Shown here: positions 16,139 through 23,348 of the stretch, piece by piece
Position numbering within the stretch: the first letter of the stretch is position 1
Layout: each line of letters opens with the position of its first letter
Source: Chloroflexota bacterium
GTDB lineage: Bacteria; Chloroflexota; Anaerolineae; Promineifilales; Promineifilaceae
Assembly (NCBI GenBank): GCA_017993775.1
Contig: JAGOMA010000018.1
Location: forward strand, 42,020 to 106,019
Direction: 5' to 3'
Length of the DNA stretch: 64,000 nt
Translations under genes and position numbers: made by a program
Notes under the pieces: generated by a model
Told to the model about the DNA's origin: nothing
The model's database searches: none
The model's input: the letters and a program-made list of their open reading frames with translations, nothing else

Positions 16139-18868
16139 TTATTCGTCTAGCAAAATGACCGGCTCCTCGTAGTAACGCAGGCGGCTGTGGGCCAGCTTTT
16201 CTTCGAGGAATTGATTGAACCAGGCGCGTTTGGCGGGCAGCGGCTCGTCTTGTTTCAAGCGCGACAAGTCGGCGTTCAGGCGCAGGATGCGGCCGGGAAT
16301 GACAAATCGGGTTAGTCCGGCGGGAACCAGTTCGCCGCGGCTGGCCACATCGAAAATCATTTCCGGCTTGAACTGGGGGAAGACAGCAACGGCCGTCATC
16401 TGTGGAAATTGTACCAGCAGGCGTGGTAGATCGGTTAGCAGGGTGCGTTCCACATTGCCCCAGCGCGTGTAACTGGCCACCAATTCATTCATCACGGTTA
16501 GCCGAGGGAGGTCGGGCGCGGCTTGCGCCACAGTGGCTTCGCCTTCGCGATCCAAAAAGTAGCACAGGGTGGCTGGGTCTTCGAAGATGTTGTGGATGTC
16601 GGCGACGGGCAGGGGGCGCAGGATCAGGCCGGGGATGGCGGCGAGGTGATCGTGTAGTTCGGCAAACGGCCGTTTCGCTACCTTTTGCCCGCTGGAAATG
16701 ACGTGGTACCAGGTGTGCAGTTCAAAGCGGTTGTCGTCGGGCGGGACAACCTGGACGATGAGGTGGGGGTAGCCGAGCCATTTGAAAGCTGTGGAACGCG
16801 TCGCGCCATCCAAAACGACGTAACGGCCGTTCCAAAAAGTCGTCACCGGCGGATTGACCAGCAGGCCGTCTTCTTCCAGGCGGCCCATCAGACGGGCGAC
16901 TCGTTTTTCGTCTACCTGCTCGTGGGGGATGACCAGATGCGTGGGCACAAGCTCCAGGGAGAGCGTTTCGCCGGGCTGCTTTTTCTCCAGCAGGTTGGCG
17001 ATCTGGCGGGCCACCGTGAGGGCGGCGTCGCGCTGGCGGTTGCCGATGATGGTGCTGACGTGGGGCACAACCATCACTCGCGGATAGGCGCGCAGATGGC
17101 GGGCGGCTTCCCCGCCTTCGCCCACTTCGGCGGGCAGTTCGGGCACGGCGGCGTCGGATAAACGGCCGTTTGCCAAAGCATCCAGCAGCGCGGCTTCATC
17201 GATCAGATCCGTATGGCCCGGATTAATCATGCTGGCGGATGGTTTCATCAGCGCCAACTCATCCACGCCGATGATGGTTTCGGTTTCTGCTTTGAAGGGC
17301 ACATGCAGGCTGACAAAATCAGATTCTTGCAGCAAAGCGATGAGGTCGGTGGCTTCCACGCCGGCGGAAAGAGCTAGTTCGGGCGTCAGGCGCGGCTGGT
17401 TGACGAGGACGCGCATGTCGAAGGCGCGGGCGCGGCGAGACACTTCCCGCCCGACCTGTCCAAATCCGATCAGCCCCAGGGTTTTGCCGGCGAGACGGCC
17501 GTCCGCGAAGCGCGAAGCCAGGGTGAGCATCCAGGCCAGAACATGCTCGGCAATGGCCACGGAACTGCTGCTGGGCACGTTGACCACGGCAATACCCATC
17601 GCCCGCGCGGTGCTGACGTCGATATTGTCCAGGCGCGGCCCGGCGCAGCCGATGACCCGCAGATTGTACCCTTGTTCGATGGCGTGTTCGCTGAGGCGCG
17701 TTTCCTGCCCGACGATAACCGCCTGGTAGCGGCCGATGATGGGCAGGAGTTCGGCCGGGGAGAGGCCGGGTTTTACATCGAGCACGGCCGTTTTGGCCAA
17801 AATCTCCATGCCCGCCGCATCCAACGGATCACAGATGAGGACGCGCGGCCGTTTTTGTCGTTTTTCCGCCGGGCGGCGGAAGGTGGAGGTCTGGCCGGGT
17901 TCGGCGGCAATGGCGCTGCCGCCCCACAGCCGGGCAGCGACGGCGGGAATGTCGGCGTTGCCGCCGCTGAGCAGCACGCCCACACGCTGGCCGGGGAGCG
18001 GATAACTGCCGGTGAACAGCGGAGCCAGGGCAACGGCCGAACTGGGTTCGACGAGCAGTTTCATGCGTGTCCACAGGAATTCCAGGGTGGCCAGGATGTC
18101 GGTTTCGGAAACGGCCGTCATGTCGCTGACATATTGGCGCATGATGGCCAGATTGCGCTGCCCGATGTAGCGGGTGCGCAGCCCATCGGCGATGGTGTCG
18201 GGGGCATCATCCAGAGCGACGATGCGGTTTTCGCGCCAGGAACGGTTGGCGTCGTCGCCAGCTTGCGGCTCGACGCCGATCACGCGGCAGCCAGGCGATT
18301 GCGCCGCGGCGGCCAGCGCCGAACCGCTGATCAGCCCGCCGCCGCCGACGGGGACAAAGAGAGCGTCTAATGGTCCGACTTCCGCGAAAAGCTCCCAGGC
18401 GGCTGTGCCTTGTCCGGCGATGATCTGGTCGTTATCGTAGGGGTGGATGAGTGTGTAGCCGTGTTGGGCAACGAGGTCGGCGGTGACTTGTTCGCGGGTA
18501 ACGGCCGTGCAGCTCACAATTTCTGCGCCGTATGCCGCCGTGGCCGCTTTTTTAATCGCGGGAGCGTTGTCCGGCATGACAATGACAGCTTTGACCCCCA
18601 GCAGCTTGGCGGCCAGGGCCAACCCCTGGGCATGGTTGCCGCTGGAATGGGTGATGACGCCGACCGCTTTTTCCGCCGGGCTGAGCTGGCTGACGGCATT
18701 GTACGCGCCGCGAAACTTAAACGCGCCCACACGCTGGAAATTTTCGCACTTCAAATAAATCTCACAGCCGGTTAGTTGGTTGAGCGTGCGCGACGTCATG
18801 ACTGGGGTCTGTTTGACAATGCCGGCCAATCGGCTGGCGGCGAGGGCAATATCGGTTGGTTGGTTCAT
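16139..18868 (-). CDS. Three-domain fusion: PLP serine/threonine ammonia-lyase-like, D-3-phosphoglycerate-dehydrogenase-like, SbnI-like serine kinase
   Basis: A 909-residue protein with three complete enzyme-sized modules. Residues 1-315 are a fold-II PLP enzyme (threonine dehydratase/serine racemase type): Schiff-base Lys51 in KFRGAY, SSGNH at 75-79, phosphate loop GGGGL at 175-179, and SGGN at 301-304. A basic linker (320-341) leads to a D-2-hydroxyacid dehydrogenase module (342-635) with NAD loop GFGQVG at 468-473 and His603; the usual catalytic Arg-Gly of INxxRG is replaced (INPGHTDLIDE). Residues 637-909 match SbnI/SerK, ParB-fold free-serine kinases: PHEQVDEKR with Glu650, VVLDGATR at 684-691, VPAGLTRF at 848-855. 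The product could be O-phosphoserine feeding the PLP module. The overall reaction is inferred; I know no characterised protein with this layout. Confidence 0.88.
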   Translation of the reverse strand: MNQPTDIALAASRLAGIVKQTPVMTSRTLNQLTGCEIYLKCENFQRVGAFKFRGAYNAVSQLSPAEKAVGVITHSSGNHAQGLALAAKLLGVKAVIVMPDNAPAIKKAATAAYGAEIVSCTAVTREQVTADLVAQHGYTLIHPYDNDQIIAGQGTAAWELFAEVGPLDALFVPVGGGGLISGSALAAAAQSPGCRVIGVEPQAGDDANRSWRENRIVALDDAPDTIADGLRTRYIGQRNLAIMRQYVSDMTAVSETDILATLEFLWTRMKLLVEPSSAVALAPLFTGSYPLPGQRVGVLLSGGNADIPAVAARLWGGSAIAAEPGQTSTFRRPAEKRQKRPRVLICDPLDAAGMEILAKTAVLDVKPGLSPAELLPIIGRYQAVIVGQETRLSEHAIEQGYNLRVIGCAGPRLDNIDVSTARAMGIAVVNVPSSSSVAIAEHVLAWMLTLASRFADGRLAGKTLGLIGFGQVGREVSRRARAFDMRVLVNQPRLTPELALSAGVEATDLIALLQESDFVSLHVPFKAETETIIGVDELALMKPSASMINPGHTDLIDEAALLDALANGRLSDAAVPELPAEVGEGGEAARHLRAYPRVMVVPHVSTIIGNRQRDAALTVARQIANLLEKKQPGETLSLELVPTHLVIPHEQVDEKRVARLMGRLEEDGLLVNPPVTTFWNGRYVVLDGATRSTAFKWLGYPHLIVQVVPPDDNRFELHTWYHVISSGQKVAKRPFAELHDHLAAIPGLILRPLPVADIHNIFEDPATLCYFLDREGEATVAQAAPDLPRLTVMNELVASYTRWGNVERTLLTDLPRLLVQFPQMTAVAVFPQFKPEMIFDVASRGELVPAGLTRFVIPGRILRLNADLSRLKQDEPLPAKRAWFNQFLEEKLAHSRLRYYEEPVILLDE

Positions 18869-18889
18869 GGGAAATCTACCTGATGTTGT

Positions 18890-19741
18890 TTATGGGTTAG
18901 CGAGGTGGATGGGGCGTTTCATTTCGATGCGGCGAAAGGCTTCGAAATAACCGGCGGTTTTGAATCCTTGCCAGATTTCGTCATCGAGCAGGTTTTCGGT
19001 GATGGTGTCTTGTCGTTTGTGGCGTTGGTGCAGGATGTGGAGGATGGCGGCCGTCACTTCTGCCGGGTCGCCGGCCGTTACTTCTACGCAGACGCGGGTG
19101 AGTTGCAGGAGGCCGGCGTGGTATGTTACCCAGCCGCAGCCGCCATCCAGCAGTTCAATGACGAGGGCGGACAGGTTTTTAACGTGGTGAAAGGATTCGA
19201 TTTCGTTGAGCCAGTTGGGTTTTTGGCGGCGATGGGACAAGAGGATGATGGCGTCTTCGTGATCCAGGGGGGTGACGCTTTTGACGCGGATGTCGTTGGG
19301 GATTTCGGCGTGCAGGTTGGGGGCGCGGCGGGCGACGATGAGTTCTCTCGTTTCGGTAAAGCCGTATTTGCAGAAAAGGGCGTGGGCGGGGGCGTTGCCT
19401 TTGATGACTTCTAGCCAGATGGTAGCGACTTCCAGGAGGTGTGATTGGCGGATGAGTTCGTCCATGATGGCCTGGCCGGTTCCTTGACGCCGTCCTTCTG
19501 GCAGGACGCCAAGACGGGTGATCCAGCTACGGCCGTCGCGCGCGCCCAACATCCCCAATCCCAGCATCACATCGCCGTTCATCGCCACAGTGGAACGGGA
19601 AAGGATAACATCATAGACGCGGGCATACTCTTGCAGACGCGCCACATTCATGGGCATGGGCACAACGTAATCAACGCGTGTCCGGTTGTAAGCGTCTACA
19701 AGTTGTTCGTAAGAAAAGTCGCTGGCAGGTACTAACTTCAT
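18890..19741 (-). CDS. GNAT-family N-acetyltransferase
   Basis: Acetyltransferase-like protein of 283 residues. The N-terminal GNAT domain (about 1-145) carries WITRLGVLPEGRRQGTGQAIMDELIRQS, with RRQGTG as the acetyl-CoA pyrophosphate loop, and GNAPAHALFCKYGFTETRELIV as motif B. The C-terminal half (about 150-283) has lost recognisable CoA motifs and may be a degenerate second copy. It sits 21 bases upstream of the three-domain fusion on the same strand, so it may acetylate an amine made or used by that enzyme; this is inference only. The start ATG at 19739-19741 gives MKLVPASDFSYEQL. Confidence 0.83.
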   Translation of the reverse strand: MKLVPASDFSYEQLVDAYNRTRVDYVVPMPMNVARLQEYARVYDVILSRSTVAMNGDVMLGLGMLGARDGRSWITRLGVLPEGRRQGTGQAIMDELIRQSHLLEVATIWLEVIKGNAPAHALFCKYGFTETRELIVARRAPNLHAEIPNDIRVKSVTPLDHEDAIILLSHRRQKPNWLNEIESFHHVKNLSALVIELLDGGCGWVTYHAGLLQLTRVCVEVTAGDPAEVTAAILHILHQRHKRQDTITENLLDDEIWQGFKTAGYFEAFRRIEMKRPIHLANP

Positions 19742-19786
19742 GCCTGCCTCAGACAGATGGCGGAGGTACGTCTTGGAACCATCACG

Positions 19787-20155
19787 TCAGTCATTTGCAA
19801 AGAAGGCGGCAATTTGCCCTGGGAATTGTCTGATATCGATGGGTTTGGTGATGCAGCCATCGCAGCCATAGCGTCTGGCCATGTCTTCGGCAACTTCGGT
19901 GGGCCAGGCCGTAACGGCGACGATGGGCACGTTTTCCAGGTCTGGGATTTGCTTAAGCAGAGTGACAACGGTTTGGCCGTCAAGGTCTGGCAGCCCCATG
20001 TCGATGAGGATCAGGTCTGGTTTTTGCTCGATTGCCAGAGATACGCCGGTTTCGCCATCGGCTGCGTGGAGCAGGCGATAGGGATGTGGCTCCAGCACGC
20101 GTTCAATCAGCAGTTTGTTGGCCAGGTTGTCTTCGATTTGTAGAATGGTTTTCAT
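19787..20155 (-). CDS. Single-domain response regulator (DivK/CheY-like)
   Basis: Stand-alone receiver of 122 residues, starting at the ATG at 20153-20155 (MKTILQIEDNLANKLLIERVLE). The acidic pocket is the Glu-Asp of IEDN, the phosphoacceptor is the Asp of LILIDMGLPDLDG near residue 52, the switch Thr is in VAVTAWP, and the Lys in ITKPID near 103. No output domain is present, so it works by protein contact. Its kinase is not encoded in the window. A longer reading of the frame runs through the upstream Trm112-like gene and is not credible. Confidence 0.93.
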   Translation of the reverse strand: MKTILQIEDNLANKLLIERVLEPHPYRLLHAADGETGVSLAIEQKPDLILIDMGLPDLDGQTVVTLLKQIPDLENVPIVAVTAWPTEVAEDMARRYGCDGCITKPIDIRQFPGQIAAFFAND

Positions 20156-20196
20156 CGTCGCAGGACTCCATGGTGTCTGTGAAGCGAGGGGGATGA

Positions 20197-20448
20197 TCAG
20201 GCGGCGGGCGGCGGGACGGGCAGGTCGGCAACGGCCGTGTCCTTCCATTTCTCCCCTTCATCAATCAACATGACAGGAATGCCGTCTCGAATGGGGTATT
20301 TCAGGCCGGAATCGGCCGAAACCAGCCAGCAGCCGTGAACCAGCTCCAGGCGGCCAGGATCGTCGCCGTAATCTTTGGATTGGACGGCTTTGGGGCAGCG
20401 CAAGATTTCTAAAAGCTCGGGGCTGATGGGCGGGGTATCGTTGGTCAT
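20197..20448 (-). CDS. Trm112-like small protein
   Basis: Protein of 83 residues of the Trm112/YcaR (UPF0434) family, recognised from the start LLEILRCPKA and the C-terminal strand GLKYPIRDGIPVMLIDEGEKW. Eukaryotic Trm112 is an activating partner of methyltransferases; the bacterial role is not settled. Only one Cys remains of the zinc-type CPxC, since the sequence runs RCPKAVQSKD. AGGAG lies seven bases before the ATG at 20446-20448. First gene of a minus-strand series that continues with the response regulator, GNAT and fusion genes. Confidence 0.85.
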   Translation of the reverse strand: MTNDTPPISPELLEILRCPKAVQSKDYGDDPGRLELVHGCWLVSADSGLKYPIRDGIPVMLIDEGEKWKDTAVADLPVPPPAA

Positions 20449-20518
20449 AATTTTCTCCTGCGTTTAGGAACCTGGGCGATGTTGTGCGGCGTTTGGTTCT
20501 CGCTCGTGTGTTCCTGTT

Positions 20519-20546
20519 AGTATAGTAAACATGATGAGACTGTCTG
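20519..20546 (-). promoter_or_regulatory. Promoter-like site before the Trm112-like gene
   Basis: Minus-strand CAGACA (20541-20546), 16-base spacer, TATACT (20519-20524). Four of six and five of six consensus bases match. The leader would be about 65 bases. Confidence 0.5.
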
Positions 20547-20759
20547 GCGATCATACGCAACTTAAAGATAAGTGGCAAATTGAAAAACGGCCGTTTTCTC
20601 TTGACGCAGTTCCCCATTCGCCGGTTTCGTGTTATATTTTGTCCCTGCACCACGGCCCTAAACGGTCACGGCAACCATTACCGTGGCCGTTTTTTACGCC
20701 TTGGGACACATCGTCCCCCGAATTTGCAGGTAGGGGAAACGATTCTGGGAGACATAGTC

Positions 20760-22367
20760 ATGACGGAACAACAGATTACCCTCCATATGGACCTTCAAGA
20801 GGCCATTGATACCCGGCGCACGTTCGCCATTATTTCGCATCCGGATGCCGGCAAAACCACGCTGACCGAAAAATTGCTGCTCTACGGTAACGCCATTCAC
20901 CTGGCCGGCAGCGTGCGGGCGCGCCGCAATCAGCGCAGCGCCACCTCAGATTGGATGGCGATGGAGCAGGAACGCGGTATTTCCATTACCTCGACGGTGC
21001 TGCAATTTCCCTATCAGGGCCACATGGTCAATTTGTTGGATACGCCCGGCCATCAGGATTTTTCCGAAGACACGTACCGGACGCTGATGGCTGCCGACAG
21101 TGCGGTGATGATTTTGGATGCGGCCAAGGGTGTGGAAGCGCAAACGCGCAAGCTGTTTGAGGTGTGCCGCCAGCGCGGTATTCCCATGTTCACGTTCATC
21201 AATAAGCTGGATCGGCCGTCTTTGGACCCGTTGGCGCTGCTGGATGAGGTGGAAACGGTGCTGGGAATGCAGCCGGTGCCGATGAATTGGCCGGTAGGCG
21301 ATGGGGATCGTTTTCGCGGAGTGTATGATCGGCGCACGAAGCAGGTTCATTTGTATGATCGCACGGTGCGCAATCAGACGATTTCGCCGGAAACAATCAC
21401 CACGTTGGATGACGGCCGTATCCGCCAAAGCCTGAACGAGACGCAAATTGATGATTTTTATACCAACGTTGCCCTATTAGACGAAATGGGCATGGATTTT
21501 GAATTGGACGCCTTTCTGCGCGGCGAGCAGACGCCGGTCTATTTTGGCAGCGCGCTGACTAATTTTGGGGTGCAGTTATTTTTGGATGATTTTGTGCAGT
21601 TTGCTCCGGGGCCAGGTGCGTATCCGAGTGATAACGGCCGTATCGACCCCATCCACAACGAATTCTCCGGCTTCGTCTTCAAAATTCAGGCCAACATGAA
21701 TCCCAAACATCGGGACAGCGTGGCTTTTTTGCGGATTTGCAGCGGGCGTTTCGAGCGGAACATGGTGGTGAACCATACCCGGCTGGGCAAATCTATCCGC
21801 CTGCCCATCCCCTATAAATTTTTTGCCGACGAGCGCGAGGTGGTGGAAGAAGCGTATGCCGGCGATATCATCGGCTTGCCGGGCAACCGCAATTTCAACA
21901 TTGGCGATACGATCAGCGCCGGTAAGGCGTTTAACTTTGCGCCCATTCCCCGTTTTGCCGCCGAACACTTTGCCCGGCTGATTAATCTGGACATTGGCAA
22001 GCAAAAGCAGTTTCAGAAAGGCATTCACCAGTTAGAAACCGAAGGCGCGATGCAGGTTTTGTATGAAGTAGATGCCCAACGGCGCGATCCAATTTTGGCG
22101 GTGGTAGGCGTATTGCAGTTTGATGTGGTGAAGGCGCGCCTGGAAACGGAGTATGGCGTGGTGGTGCGGCTGGAGATGCTGCCGCATCAGTTGTGCCGCT
22201 TTGTGGAAGGCGACGAGCAGGAAATTGGAAAATTACCCTGGCGTTACAGCGGCATGATGCAAACTCAGGACAGCGACGGCCGTTTGGTTGGCTTGTTCAA
22301 TTCCGAACATGAGTTTAACTACTACCGCGAAAAGTACCCGAAAATTGTGTACAAAGCATTGGTCTAA
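20760..22367 (+). CDS. prfC: Peptide chain release factor 3
   Basis: Translational GTPase that removes RF1/RF2 from the ribosome after peptide release. The start is the ATG at 20760 (MTEQQITLHMDLQEAIDTRRTF) with GGGAG nine bases upstream; the frame is open 60 codons further back with no conserved sequence. G1 is SHPDAGKTTLTEK, G2 is ERGISITST, G3 DTPGHQD, G4 NKLD. The length of 535 residues is close to E. coli RF3 (529), and the C-terminus LFNSEHEFNYYREKYPKIVYKAL is family-typical. Confidence 0.95.
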   Translation: MTEQQITLHMDLQEAIDTRRTFAIISHPDAGKTTLTEKLLLYGNAIHLAGSVRARRNQRSATSDWMAMEQERGISITSTVLQFPYQGHMVNLLDTPGHQDFSEDTYRTLMAADSAVMILDAAKGVEAQTRKLFEVCRQRGIPMFTFINKLDRPSLDPLALLDEVETVLGMQPVPMNWPVGDGDRFRGVYDRRTKQVHLYDRTVRNQTISPETITTLDDGRIRQSLNETQIDDFYTNVALLDEMGMDFELDAFLRGEQTPVYFGSALTNFGVQLFLDDFVQFAPGPGAYPSDNGRIDPIHNEFSGFVFKIQANMNPKHRDSVAFLRICSGRFERNMVVNHTRLGKSIRLPIPYKFFADEREVVEEAYAGDIIGLPGNRNFNIGDTISAGKAFNFAPIPRFAAEHFARLINLDIGKQKQFQKGIHQLETEGAMQVLYEVDAQRRDPILAVVGVLQFDVVKARLETEYGVVVRLEMLPHQLCRFVEGDEQEIGKLPWRYSGMMQTQDSDGRLVGLFNSEHEFNYYREKYPKIVYKALV

Positions 22368-22394
22368 TAGAGAAACCCGGTACCCAGGTTGCGC

Positions 22395-22910
22395 ATGCCC
22401 GATTGGTGGCCCTTTCAGAAAAAAGAAAGCAAAGCGGTAGACATGAAGGTCATGCGCGCCGCGCAAATGGCGCTTGGCCAGGAAATCGAGCGCCAACTGG
22501 CGGCGGGAAACTCGCGCCAGGGGGTGTTGAACCGGCTGGCGGAAGAAGCGACCGACCTGGAAAAACAGGCGCCCACCCCCCAAACGCGCGCCCGGTTGTA
22601 TGCCCTGGATGCGTCTCTGGCGCAACTTCGCTCGGAATTGGCTCACAGTTTGCAAATGGGTCGGGCGCATGAAATGGCCGGGCACACCGATGAGGCGCTG
22701 TTGTTTTATGAAACGGCCGTTGCCGACCAAATCGCCAGCCGCCTGCCCTATGAGCATTTGCGCGTCATCTACGTGCAGCGCAGGCAGTACGATGCCGCGC
22801 GACGAATTTGCCAGGCCGCTCTGGAAAACCCCTTTTTAGACGCAAAAACCCAGGCTCACTTCCGAGCCTGGGTCGAAAAACTAAATACTTCCGCCGCCGC
22901 CGCCGAATAA
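22395..22910 (+). CDS. Small helical (TPR-like) protein
   Basis: Unrecognised soluble protein of 171 residues from the ATG at 22395 (MPDWWPFQKKES). It is almost wholly helical: long charged helices (QEIERQLAAGNSRQGVLNRLAEEATDLEKQ) and then two TPR-like repeats around HEMAGHTDEALLFYETAVADQI and HLRVIYVQRRQYDAARRICQAALENP. It follows prfC by 27 bases on the same strand and is probably cotranscribed. Its last 20 codons carry a perfect hairpin that works as a terminator only on the opposite strand. Confidence 0.7.
   Translation: MPDWWPFQKKESKAVDMKVMRAAQMALGQEIERQLAAGNSRQGVLNRLAEEATDLEKQAPTPQTRARLYALDASLAQLRSELAHSLQMGRAHEMAGHTDEALLFYETAVADQIASRLPYEHLRVIYVQRRQYDAARRICQAALENPFLDAKTQAHFRAWVEKLNTSAAAAE
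22848..22873 (-). terminator. Minus-strand terminator embedded in the end of a plus-strand gene
   Basis: Ten-bp arms ACCCAGGCTC and GAGCCTGGGT around a six-base loop. On the minus strand the stem is followed by TTTTTGCG. The nearest minus-strand gene ends at 23349, about 475 bases earlier in that direction. Confidence 0.65.
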
Positions 22911-23348
22911 TCGCCCGCAAAAAAAAGAGGAGCCCCAAGTAACCTTCTAGCGTTTCCTTTCCCGTATTGACAAATTTTTTGCAACTGAACCAGGTATGCT
23001 GGCCCAGATATGAACGCAATAAAACTTGCCGTCTTCCTGATTGTCTGTTTCTGCTCCAGAGGGGTTGTTGCCCTGATGAAGCTAAAATTCAGATGTTTCG
23101 GTTGACTCATCTACCACGCCCCAGACCCAAACAATTAAACACTAATCAGAATTCGGTCTGAGTGCGATTGCGGTAAATGTTTTGTTGGTAAGGAGGGCTT
23201 TCCAATTTCTCGGGGCTTCCTCAGTACCTTGAGCTTTTACTCTCAAGATACGGTTAAGTTTAAAAGATGAATGTCATGCGTGTATACGACAAATGTCACC
23301 CCTATCACGTGATATTTGTCATGAGATGGCAGTCATGGTTTGTGAGGT
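22911..23348. other. Gene-free gap between convergent genes
   Basis: About 440 bases with no credible frame. Two items stand out: palindrome ATCACGTGAT (23304-23313) and, around it, the inverted pair GACAAAT (23288-23294) / ATTTGTC (23314-23320), arranged like a repressor site although no gene starts nearby. Confidence 0.5.

Noticed and set aside
17543..18370. 275-residue plus-strand frame opposite the fusion gene
   Set aside because: Antisense to well-conserved PLP and dehydrogenase motifs; composition typical of a shadow frame.
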